This document shows positions 36,559 to 46,460 of a stretch of 64,000 nucleotides of DNA, one piece after another. The DNA lies in NCBI GenBank assembly GCA_023052935.1, contig CM041292.1:77819669-77883668 (forward strand), read 5' to 3'. The first letter of the stretch is position 1. Every line of letters starts with the position of its first letter. The notes under the pieces were generated by a model. It was not told the origin of the DNA, ran no database searches, and saw only the letters and a program-made list of their open reading frames with translations. The stretch comes from Piezodorus guildinii (lineage: Eukaryota; Arthropoda; Insecta; Hemiptera; Pentatomidae). The position numbers and the translations under genes were made by a program.

Positions 36559-37605
36559 TTTTTTTTTATTTCAATGAAACACAGTACACTTCACCTTCAA
36601 AACTTATTTTTAGAATCTGGCCTGCGGTTTTGGCAGCAAGCAAGTTTTGTAGACATATTTGATTAAAACTAGACAAAAAAAATCTTAAAATCCTGTAAGG
36701 CTGGCAAGAATTGAGACGTTGATTTCCAAAAGATACTAAAGGACATTTTTTACGAAAATTGATTTTTTTACATATTTGTATTCTCATCATTTAGTTTTAT
36801 CTAAATATTCTATTTGATGTTATCTAATGAATTCTCAAGTCCTTAAAATACGAGATTTAGAAATGCGGTCATTTTCTAAAAGTACTAATTACGCATTTAT
36901 TTTCGTTCCAAATCATTCTAAAAAAATTCATTTCATAACTTTAATATGATGTTATTATTATATTAAAAAAATAATTCTAAATAAGGCAAAAAGACCCAAA
37001 TTAGCTAGTTTAATAATATAGTAATGAGAGATTTTCGCGCTTCCTGTAAAATTTCCTGGAATGGATATAGTACCTTTTGGAAATCAACGTCTCAATTGTG
37101 AATGGGAAAGAGTTTTCATTTAAAAAGAATTGTCGATGAAAAAAATGTTCAAATAAAATAATGGCTTAATTCCGGATGTTTAAAAAACAAACACTTTAGG
37201 AAGTAAATTATATTCCGGAGAATATATAATTTTAAACTTAAAAGGATCTTACATTTGATATAATTTATATTTCTTCTTTTTTTAAGATATAATTATAATA
37301 ATAACAATAAAGGATTCAATTATATCAGAAGAACGCAGTTATTGAGAGAGCTTATAGGCTGCTGTTGAATCCGTTTATACAAGCCGTGGATTCATGGAGC
37401 TCACAGAGCCGTCCCTTATCTTATCGAATAGCAGATAACGACCTCTATTGAACGTGTTAAACCTAAACGCTTCCATCCAAATGGATATCAACACCCTCTT
37501 CACACCATAGGCGTTAACATGTAATATACAAGGTTTAGAATAATTATCTTTCCATAAAAATTAAGATACTTAAAATATACATTATTTTCCAATAAGAAGT
37601 ACCCA
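36559..37605. other. No gene; short inverted repeat
   Basis: 36,709-36,738 and 37,068-37,097 are inverted copies (29 of 30 positions match; core TTTTGGAAATCAACGTCTCA on one side). A less AT-rich patch lies at 37,330-37,530 with no recognised coding frame. Confidence 0.5.
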
Positions 37606-38293
37606 TATGGGTCAATCCATTTGAAATCGTCCAATGTTCATTAATTTTAACGCTCGACATTTTTGATTTATAACTCCGGAACCAGCTTGGTCTCAAAGAC
37701 CAAATTCATATCACTTAAACAGATCGTAAAGATAGATGATTTGTATTAGTTTAATATTTTTTCACTCAGCCCCTTCTGAGATATTGCCGTATAAACATCG
37801 CAAATAATCAATTTTAAAAATTCGTATAGAAAAATGACTATTTTCTCAAGATCGAAATTTTTACAGCAAGTAGGACTATGACTAAGCTATATAATAAAAA
37901 ATAATTAAAAGTTAGTCTTTTTTCCTTTATATACTTTTATATCGTTAAAAAAATTTTTTTATTCATTTTCGAGATTTTTTTAAATAACTTTCTTTATTAT
38001 TTAGCCAATAAGTTGTGAGGACAAAAAATACAAAGCATGTTTTTATGTTATAGTTAATTTTTGTTTTGACTTGATATCTAAAAAATTACAGGAATTAGAA
38101 AGGTTTTCCCATCACATGTTTTCGCCCGTGAAGCTGACTTAAAACGGCTGCAGCACTAAAAGTATTGGTCCGAAAATGTTTTTAAAAATATTTTTATATT
38201 CACGAAAGGATATAGAATTACTGGTCGAAAAATCACGAAAATCAAAATTGTCAAGCGGCAAGGTCTGAACGATTTCGAATGAATTGACCCATA
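37606..38293. mobile_element. Non-autonomous DNA element with about 27-bp terminal inverted repeats
   Basis: 688 bp. Left end TATGGGTCAATCCATTTGAA, then ATCGTCC; right end, read inward, TATGGGTCAATTCATTCGAA, then ATCGTTC, giving 24 of 27 matches. No transposase frame inside. Flanking CA/CACA on both sides may be a short target duplication, but it is ambiguous. Superfamily unknown. Confidence 0.75.
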
Positions 38294-38694
38294 CACATTT
38301 TTTTTCTAACATCATTAACTGCCACGTTATGTACCCAAAGAGGGTAGGGCAGAAAATAGACCAAATACTTAGAAACTATAATTTTTGACACAAAAAATGA
38401 TTTAAAACTTATTTCACTTCATGATTTGCAGTTATAGCTCTGGAAAACCGGTAACGATAAATATGAATAAAGGTCTTTCTGTTGAAAAAAAATGGACATG
38501 CGATCGCGTTCCATTTGATCTATAACTATTCCCGAACATCTTCAAAGGCGAATCGATAACTCGCCAACAACTTGAGTATATCTTCAAGTAAAGTTCCAAA
38601 GATATCAACTATTAAGTTCACCAACTTGAAAGTTCCGAGGGAACAACATAACTTCCAACAAAATTACTTTCAGTACCGTAAAATAGTAGCAAAT
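38294..38694. other. No recognised feature
   Basis: AT-rich spacer between a TIR element and the 320-bp direct repeat. Confidence 0.4.
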
Positions 38695-39014
38695 TATTAA
38701 TAATAGATCGGTTTATAATTTATAAACTGGATGGCTGCAGCACAGGACAGAAGCCTCTGGAGATTGCTGGTTGAGGAGGTCTGGACGCGTCAACGTCTTG
38801 TAGCGCCAAACCAATTTAATTTAATTTTTAATGTATAAACGAATAAAAAATGGCTAGAGAAAAAGTGAGGGAAAAAAAAAATAAGCAAAAGTCAAGCAAT
38901 TATTCGGGAATACTCAAAAATAAAAAAAATAGAACTAAAAGCAAGCATAAATCCATTTTGTGTTTTGCCAAATACCAACATACGTTCATTTCATTTTCTA
39001 AATAATGCTTTTAA
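38695..39014 (+). repeat. 320-bp direct repeat, left copy (holds an RTE-like LINE 3' end)
   Basis: Nearly identical to 41,417-41,737; the only difference noticed is one extra A in an A-run. It starts TATTAATAATAGATCGG and ends AATGCTTTTAA. Near its start the plus strand encodes MAAAQDRSLWRLLVEEVWTR followed by QRLVAPN, the typical last residues of an RTE-like LINE, so the repeat itself is older LINE-derived DNA. Together the two copies exactly bracket another LINE and behave like a very long target-site duplication. Confidence 0.88.
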
Positions 39015-39297
39015 GATAGATAGATAGATAGATAAATGTGTTTTATTAATAAATTTTACATTTTTCTTTACATTCGTCTAGAGAACACAAAATACTGGCA
39101 TGGATTTCCGTCTGCCAGGAAGTTGGTTTATTTATATACATTATTAATAAACAAAAGTATAAGCTTACAATAACAAACAAAACATAAATAAACATTACAC
39201 ATTATTGTAAAAAGATAGAGGGATAATCTTTGTTTCCCAAATAGAATAAACAAAATATAATTACACTTTATCTGTGAAAAACATATTCTCTGTTTAT

Positions 39298-39849
39298 TTA
39301 ATTATTGTAATTGAATTCCTTTATTAAAAAGCTTCTGTAGTTAACAGCACATTTCATAAATTTATACAGTGAGTTCCAATTAATTCCATTCAAAATGTCT
39401 ATTATTTTGTTTTCAGTCAAAATACTTTCTCCAAAATACTTTTTCCTAAAATGATTAAATGCCGTACATTTACCTAAAAAATGAATTATATTTTCGTCCT
39501 CCTTACTATTACAAATTGAGCATGTGTAAACTATTTCCCTCATCCATGGTTTACAATTTAGGGATATCATTTCGGCTCTTGTATTAAAAACTATTCTTAT
39601 TAATTCTATATTGTTTTCGTCATTAATGTAGTTTACACCATAATCTAGCTTCTTATAAATTAGATGGTGTTCGGCACCCATAACGGAGATCCCTAGTTCT
39701 TTTTTAAAATTTTCCTTGGCTGCAGCTATTATATTAATCATTTGACTATTCCACCTCGCCACCGATACGAACTCCCTATCAAATAGACAGCCTAAATCTT
39801 CTGCTAGTTTTACCCATTCGTTTAGCCAGCTACAATTTTTGTTTTTCAT
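39298..39849 (-). pseudogene. LINE ORF2, C-terminal part in a shifted frame
   Basis: 183 codons from ATG 39,849; the same frame is open a little upstream (VRLPKIIALDG). It contains a CSICNSKEDENIIHFLGKC motif, the C-terminal Cys-rich (C-x2-C ... H ... C) element of many LINE ORF2 proteins, followed by HFRKKYFGESI. It lies 19 bp after the RT block in a different frame, and the usual thumb segment (YG.E.W-like) is missing, so part of the ORF is deleted. It is not an independent gene; the downstream 39,015-39,297 is the 3' UTR. Confidence 0.75.
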
Positions 39850-39868
39850 ACCATCAAGAGCTATAATT

Positions 39869-41416
39869 TTAGGTAAGCGTACAATTGATACTTAACTTGG
39901 CAGTCTGTACTTTTTCTTTAAAATGCTCATGAAGTGATAGATTATCAGAAATTGTCAGACCCAAATATTTATACTTCCTCACTACCTCCATCTCTTCTCC
40001 CTTATACCACCATTTATATTTTATTTTGGATCTTCTCCTTTTCGCTTGACCAAAAATCATTATTTTTGATTTAGAAACATTTAGAGCTAATTTCCATTTA
40101 TCCAAGTACATCTCTAATCGTGATATTATTTCTCTTAGTTTAAACGGCGAATCTGAGAAAACTACAATATCATCGGCAAAAAGTAACGAGTTAACTTTAG
40201 CTGTTCCCACTTTGATTCCCTCTCCTAATTCCTGCGTTATGTCATTTATAAAGAGAGAAAAGAGTATTGGACTCAAAGAACATCCTTGCCTCAACCCCCT
40301 TTCTATACTAAATTCGCCAGAAATACCTTTTTGTGTCCATACCACAGCTTTCGTTTCCGAGTATAAAGTTTTTAAACTATTTACAAATTTTGTCGAAATT
40401 CCTAACGAGCAAAGTTTATAAAATAGTAGGGAATGATCCACAGTATCGAACGCGGACTTGAGATCTATAAAAAGACAAAAGATCTGTTTACCTTTAGCCT
40501 GTAATTGCTGCTCGATTAAATTATACAGAACAAAAATGTTATCAACAGTACTGTAGCCTCGCCTAAATCCTGATTGTCTTTCATCAAGTATATGATTTAC
40601 ATCCACCCAATTTGTAAGTCTTTCAACCAGCAACCCAGTATAAAGTTTTTCTACAGCGTTAATAAAGGATATCGCGCGATAATTATTGGGGTCAGTAATG
40701 CATCCTTTTTTGTGCAGTGGATATAAAATTATCTTTCCGAAACCTGGAGGTAGTTTCTCTGAATTAAAATTATCATTGAAAACTTTGAGTAATAATTTTA
40801 TAAAGTTTTGCGGTGCTTCTCTATAAAATTCGCTGGGAATTCTATCTATGCCGGGAGCCTTGTTGCTCTTTACTCTCTTAATAACCGCGCTTAGTTCGGA
40901 GCAGCTAAATTCACGGTCCAGGATTTCATCGGTAATACACGGTGTGCTATAAAAAGTTATTGTAGACGGGTTGGAAATATTATACAAAGTTTGAAAATGA
41001 TCTACCCACTTTTCCATTTTTATATTTGGACAAATAATATTTTTTTTGAACTTTAAATTATTTACTAGAGACCAAAATTGTTTAGAGTCTTTAGCTTCCA
41101 CGAATTTTTTTGTCAAGCTGAGCGAATATTCTATTTTTTTCTTATCACAAACACTCTTATACTCTTTTGATATTGAAAGAAATTTGTCTTTTATTACTTT
41201 GGCATTTGTCTTTCTAAATAAATTCAAAAGGACAAACATTTGTTTTCTGATTCTGACACAATCGTGATCAAACCATGGCCGCTTTTTATTTATTATAGCA
41301 TTATTACTGTTATTATTAAAGTTACATACTGTTTTTGCACTGTTAACTATTGATTCAATTAAATCTTTAACTTCGGTATTAATCTTTTGTTCTAAAATTT
41401 TATTTGTGTAGCCCTC
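39869..41416 (-). pseudogene. LINE ORF2, linker and reverse transcriptase domain (5' truncated)
   Basis: Copies element RNA into DNA at the target site. The frame is open from the truncation point (EGYTNKILEQKINTEVKDL, then KKRPWFDHDCVRIRKQ, a typical linker after the endonuclease) through the first ATG at 41,239. Numbering from that Met: NKAPGIDRIPSEFYREAP (about 126-143), SGFRRGYSTVDN (223-234), CLFIDLKSAFDTVDH (255-269, catalytic Asp 259), GLRQGCSLSPILF (315-327) and LLFADDIVVFS (352-362, catalytic Asp 356 and 357), then YKYLGLTISDNLSL. It ends at 39,869 with CTLT and a stop, where the thumb should continue, so a frameshift or deletion has removed the junction. The APE endonuclease is lost by truncation. 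Clade not certain. Confidence 0.88.
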
Positions 41417-41737
41417 TATTAATAATAGATCGGTTTATAATTTATAAACTGGATGGCTGCAGCACAGGACAGAAGCCTCTGGAGATTGCTGGTTGAGGAG
41501 GTCTGGACGCGTCAACGTCTTGTAGCGCCAAACCAATTTAATTTAATTTTTAATGTATAAACGAATAAAAAATGGCTAGAGAAAAAGTGAGGGAAAAAAA
41601 AAAATAAGCAAAAGTCAAGCAATTATTCGGGAATACTCAAAAATAAAAAAAATAGAACTAAAAGCAAGCATAAATCCATTTTGTGTTTTGCCAAATACCA
41701 ACATACGTTCATTTCATTTTCTAAATAATGCTTTTAA
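41417..41737 (+). repeat. 320-bp direct repeat, right copy
   Basis: Partner of 38,695-39,014. It begins exactly where the LINE is 5' truncated and ends AATGCTTTTAA before unrelated TTAATTGATGCC. Confidence 0.88.
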
Positions 41738-41819
41738 TTAATTGATGCCTGAGAGAGCCGCTATAGCCATGGAACTCGGGCTCCACACAAATTTATAATA
41801 TTCATTTACTTCATATAAG

Positions 41820-42092
41820 CATATCAGTATACATGTACTTTTTTCTATTTTGCATGGATAATTGTTATATCATTTCTGTTGATAATGTATAAATGAATCT
41901 CAGACACCTGTAAACCTATTTCCTCAGGCAGTATTTTTGAATAAAGGAATATTTCTAAACAACTTTAATTAATTGATGAAAAGGAAGACGAACCTTACAT
42001 TGTTATTTTATGACTCTATAACATTTTTGAAAATAGTACAACAAAAGAATTCATTAGGAGTTTTTACAAGGAGTACAATAAACTTTTACGAA
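41820..42092 (+). repeat. Dispersed repeat R4, plus copy
   Basis: The reverse complement of 36,165-36,445. Shared blocks: AATTGTTATATCATTTCTGT, TGTATAAATGAATCT, CAGTATTTTTGAATAAA, CAACTTTAATTAATTGAT, GACGAACCTTACATTGTTAT and TTTACAAGGAGTACAATAAA. Noncoding, class unknown. Confidence 0.6.
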
Positions 42093-42179
42093 TGGATTTT
42101 TCTTTTAACTATATTAATAATAGAGTTACGGATATAACATCTTATCAGTACACTGACTTTATAACACTTAATTTGTTTT

Positions 42180-42345
42180 TTTAAATGGCGTCCGTCGGAA
42201 GGCACATTTTTTTTTTTATGTAGATTCTATGTATCTTAAACTGTGAGACCGCATTTTTGAGGAGAGAGGGAGGTTAATTTTTTCTTAGTCGATAATACCA
42301 GTTCATTATTGATAACCATGAACCAAAAACAACAAAATTAATTAC
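42180..42345 (+). repeat. Dispersed repeat R1, diverged fragment 3
   Basis: Weak match to 4,895-5,045: GTCCGTCGGAAGG, a CTATGTATCTTAAACTG block (cf. CTACGCATCTTGAAACG), GAGGAGAGAGGGAGG, TAGTCGATAATACCAGTTCA and TTATTGATAACCATGAACCA (cf. TTATTGAAAATAATAAACCA). Confidence 0.4.
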
Positions 42346-42366
42346 TATTAAAATAGTTGTTGGAAG

Positions 42367-42883
42367 AATTACAAAAATCTGGTGCGCATAACACACGTTT
42401 TTAAAATCAATTCAAGCATTTTTAAATACATTTAGAGATAAAAAATAAATTGTTAAAGAATTAATTAAAATATCGGCATTTAAGTCCTGTTAAACTATTT
42501 CAATCAGAATAAAACCTACAACATATTAAAGCCCATTAAATTTTACATCCATATAGCGAGTTTAACGAAATCGTTAGAGCCGTTTTTGAGAAAATAGTAA
42601 AAAGGTGCAAAATGCATGGTATAAAGTGGTTTTTCTAGCTCGCCGAATTTGATGAAACAGTTGATGTAACATCTTGGGCTTGAATATGAAATTTCATTTT
42701 CGTAGTTTTTGCGATAGACTTATCACATACGGATACACACACACACACCTTTTTGCGAGACTTGGTCATTTGAACACAGGGAGCCCTAAAATGGGTATTT
42801 CCGTGGAAAACTGGAATTCTAAAATTGTCACGATCACAATACATTCCCTTACTATATATTTCATTTATAGGTAAGTGAAAGTA
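42367..42883 (+). repeat. Dispersed repeat R2, internally deleted copy
   Basis: Starts AATCTGGTGCGCATAACACA and ends TTATAGGTAAGTGAAAGT (42,866-42,883). The part containing CCAACGGTATATTATAC is missing; it passes from TTAAAGAATTAATTAAAATA directly to CGGCATTTAAGTCCTG. Both terminal sequences are present, which makes it useful for defining the ends. Confidence 0.7.
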
Positions 42884-43056
42884 AAAATACCTAAACAAAA
42901 CTAGCAACTCATTCTATTTAGTTTGGAAATTTAAAACTGTTTAAGTAGTTCACTAATTGAGCCACACTGGAGAAAGCGACCTTTGTTATTCGAAAATTCT
43001 TGGTGCTCTTACCTAAAGGTAACGTAACAAAATGGCTGTACATTCCTGTATTTGAT

Positions 43057-43059
<3 letters not shown>

Positions 43060-43103
<44 letters not shown>
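43060..43103. repeat. Poly(T) tract, 44 bp
   Basis: Uninterrupted T run; possibly the tail of a minus-strand retroposon that was not recognised. Confidence 0.9.
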
Positions 43104-43105
<2 letters not shown>

Positions 43106-44829
43106 TTTTGCTTTTGTATAATAATTTTTTAAAAATTATACATTTGCCTCTATTTCCATCAATTACCTTGGTATAGGAGTATCATAATCAATCGCCAACT
43201 TGAAATAAATTAATGCAATAAAAAATCTTTTCTAAAAGTTTTGTTTTGAAGATTATACTAACGTTAAAAGTAATATTCGAATGTTTAAAGATGGGTAATT
43301 ATTTTCTTTTTTTCTCTCTCTATCGTTACAATAGATCATTATTGAATACGATAAACCTAATACAATATTCGTTTATCGAGTATTAATTTAAATAAAAAAG
43401 TTAATATTTATTAAATTGTATATCACGAATAGAAACTAGTATGAACGATGGAGTTATGAAATCCTATAATACAATAATTTGAGTTGAGGGTAAAATGAAA
43501 CTAATTCGGTTGATGTTTTAATTGTTCATGTCTCAATCATCCAGAGTGATAAGATAATGGATAATTTAAGAACAAAAGATAAGAACATCGTTTAATAAAC
43601 TAGGCAAACATATCCTGAACAATTATTGGAACTCCGACTGATAGTATTAGCTGTCAAAATTTCAGTGCTGCGACTAACCAATATTTCACAACATCCCTCC
43701 CATACAATTTGCATAGATTTACATACATTACGGACCTTCATCACTGATGGAACAGCTACAGCAAATTTAACAGCCAATAAACCATCTAAACTGTTTAGGC
43801 CAATATTCAAATAACCCAAAGCATGGGAAAAACCTAGTTAAAATCGTAAGTACTTAATTAGTAAAAATTCTACGATTTTGATCATTATATAACATTATTA
43901 TGAACATAAAACACATCTTTGGTGTAGGAGATATTATTTAAAAAAAAAAAAAAAAACCTTGTCTGATCGTTTATAATACTGTGCTGTTTTTGATGCTGAT
44001 TTAAGTTAATAAAAACCGACGGGAAATTTAAAAAAAGAGTCGATTTTAAATGAAGATAAAAAAAAAAATTAATAAATAATATTGTAGATAATGGAATGGG
44101 ATAGAGGATTTCTAACGATCTCTTTCTTCCATTATTTTAGTTTTTACGTTCAGTATCGATTCATTTCACTATGCATTTATTATAGGCTTTAAAAAACTAT
44201 CGCTCTAAAAAAATATTTTAATATACAAGATAAATACTCTTTATTCAACAAGTGGGGCTGCCCAACTTAATCAGGTTGCTAATTACACAGCTTACTTTGT
44301 TTTTTCCTTAATGGACAATTTTCGATATAAACATTCCAATGCTACATAAAGGTGTCTCTACACCAGCGAAAATAAAAAATATGTTCATCAATACCTAATG
44401 CAAATATGTACAAAATAAATTGTAGCAAGTTGTAAACTATCATACAAATCATTTAAACATATTTGTTTCCGTATAATTAAAGTGTTTAAGATTGTTAATA
44501 GACAAAAATTAAGATATTAAAATAGTTATATTAATGTCAATAATTATATAACTATTTTACATAATTAGATAAATTAAACTGGGTTGTAAAATAAGTTCAG
44601 CGTTTTTCAATATTTCAATTTAATTCTCTCTGTGTTTATAAAATCATGTTTAAATATTCTAAAAAAGGATTAGTTAAGGTCCTTTTATGTATAAGTTTTA
44701 ACCGACATTCCTTACCGCTAAGTTGTATTTTGTTAGCTCAAATGGAAGAGAAAAAGCTCAATTTTGTTATTTAATGATTTGCAAAATATGTAGTGTGTAA
44801 GGCGATGATGCCTTAGGAGAATGAACCTC
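43104..44829 (+). other. Presumed intron, no recognised gene
   Basis: AT-rich. Overlapping antisense short ORFs near 43,592-43,819 are unassigned. GGGTTGTAAAATAAGTTCAG at 44,581 might be a worn mariner end belonging to the fragment downstream. Confidence 0.4.
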
Positions 44830-45020
44830 GGTTCAGAACCGGAAATTTTGACTTGGAAGACGCAAAGTGCTTGGGTCGTCCTTCAACTGTGGATGATGAC
44901 CAAATTCCAAGCATTGGTCACATACAACCATCACTCTACGACAGGGGATATCACAGAAACGCTTTTCATATCTCATGCATGTGTCTCTAAAGGTTTTATT
45001 GAAATCACCAGTAATTAACA
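44830..45020 (+). pseudogene. mariner transposase N-terminal fragment (copy D)
   Basis: One frame reads RFRTGNFDLEDAKCLGRPST and VDDDQI, the end of the first HTH region of mariner/maT-like transposases; after a frameshift near 44,920 another frame reads NHHSTTGDITETLFISHACV, the second HTH (cf. STVRDIAETLHIS). The catalytic domain is not found downstream. From a different mariner lineage than copy B. Confidence 0.6.
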
Positions 45021-45844
45021 GTACCAACTTATTGTACAAACCAATATTTGTATAGAAACCCTTGAGGTTTTTTTCAACACAATTTTAAATATTCTTCCGG
45101 CCTTACTCGTACAAAGCAGAGGCAAAAATTTTAGCAAAAATATACCTTATGCCGTGAGGTATAAAAGAAAAAATTGAATATTTTCTAGGATTAGGGCAAA
45201 TACGCTTTATAAAGCACAAAGCATTATTATTTTAAACGGATTTTCAGAATGAAATGGTCTGAAAATAAATGATACAGTAAATGATATTTATAATTATATC
45301 TCACCCTGAATCGTTACCACTGAAATCAATTTTTCCAAATTTTGGCTTGATGTAGTTAACGTCCGATACAACTGTCGCTCGGCATCATAAAACAAATCCG
45401 ACACCAGATTTTACACTCACGACCCTTCCAATTTTGATAAAGTATAGAAAGAAGGAGTAACGTAAAAATCCATCCAAGTGGAAAATAACTTCGGTTCCAG
45501 TAAAGAATGGTCTGTGAAATACAAAAGGAAGGTATTCCCGTTTGAATCCACGGAAAGAAAATTAATTGAAGAGGAAAAGAGTTGTTAAAAACTTGATAAT
45601 TATTTTTCTTGTAATAAAATGACTCAGTTCACGCCAATTGTTTCATAAAAAATATGCATTAATAAGACTATTAAAACTTTTTTTTTTTTTCTTCAACGGA
45701 TGTGAAATGATGACGGTAGTAATGATGTTTTCTCTAAATGTTTTCTTCGATGGTAAACTACCGATACAAGTATTTGTAATGAAAAAAATAATTGTGAGCT
45801 TTATTCCTATTTTTTATTTCAGCTTTCCAACTTATTATTATTTA
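45021..45844 (+). other. Presumed intron, no recognised feature
   Basis: AT-rich, no recognised coding or repeat sequence. Confidence 0.35.
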
Positions 45845-45934
45845 GATAGGCAGAGGCGTCGGTGGGAGGATTGTGTTGAGACTGATCTCAAGGGCTTTGG
45901 AAGACTCGGACGAAACTTAGTAGGCAACATTTAG
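45845..45934 (+). pseudogene. LINE reverse transcriptase C-terminal fragment
   Basis: Reads DRQRRRWEDCVETDLKGFGR then LGRNLVGN before a stop at 45,932-45,934. The RPxRRWEDxVxxDL motif closes RTE/CR1-like ORF2 proteins. Only about 30 codons are recognisable. Confidence 0.5.
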
Positions 45935-46117
45935 TGGTATCGATATCAAACCTCCGGTTTCGATAAACCTATTATTATTATTTTTATAATTTCATAAAAT
46001 GTAAAATAATTGGTTAATACTCTATTAGATAGTATATCATTCACTATACATATAAATAATAACAAAATTACGAAAATGAGGTCATTGAAAAGTAGACCAT
46101 ACCTTAGTCGACCATAA

Positions 46118-46241
46118 TTAAAAAAATCTGGTGCGCTCCGTAGTTAAATTCAATTTGGAAATAAAAATAAATTATTAAAGAAGTAATAAAATTGAATTTC
46201 AATACAAACATGTGTTTTATTAAATAATCTATTATATGTTA
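46118..46241 (+). repeat. Dispersed repeat R2, left part of a copy split by a LINE
   Basis: Starts AAAAAATCTGGTGCGCTCCG and continues with the R2 5' region (AAATTATTAAAGAAGTAATA, ACATGTGTTTTATTAAATAA) until TATTATATGTTA, where the LINE begins. The continuation is at 51,867. Confidence 0.75.
46230..46241 (+). repeat. 12-bp target-site duplication, left copy
   Basis: TATTATATGTTA, repeated at 51,867-51,878, directly flanking the LINE. Confidence 0.85.
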
Positions 46242-46460
46242 GAATCAGCTGGGGACCCGTATGAAGCAATCACACTTCAGGTCAGTCTGAAAGTTTTTTT
46301 AAATATTTTAAAGTGTTTTGTGAAAATATATTTATTATTTTATGCGAATTGGACTATTTGAGGGCGCGTGTTCCAATTATACATTGGAAGTTGATTAACT
46401 CATCAGAAGTTGGGCAACTAAACGCCTTTATAGGTGCTCAGAGCTTTTGTCTCTGTAGCC

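Larger units (their letters stand above)
39015..41416 (-). mobile_element. 5'-truncated non-LTR retrotransposon (LINE), minus strand
   Basis: 2,402 bp between the two 320-bp repeats. The 3' end is at 39,015, where the plus strand shows GATAGATAGATAGATAAATG, so the element tail is (TATC)n-like. The 5' end is truncated at 41,416, inside the linker between endonuclease and RT. It contains two coding blocks separated by a frameshift and probable deletion. Confidence 0.85.

Noticed and set aside
39298..39849. Independent host gene encoding a 183-aa Cys-containing protein
   Set aside because: It is the frameshifted C-terminal part of the adjacent LINE ORF2.
38695..41737. LTR retrotransposon interpretation of the 320-bp direct repeats
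   Set aside because: The repeats lack TG...CA ends, no primer-binding site or polypurine tract was seen, and the interior is an APE-type LINE on the minus strand with its own 3' tail.
46434..46460. Nine extra N-terminal codons of LINE ORF1
   Set aside because: The first codon is GTG; the first ATG is at 46,461.
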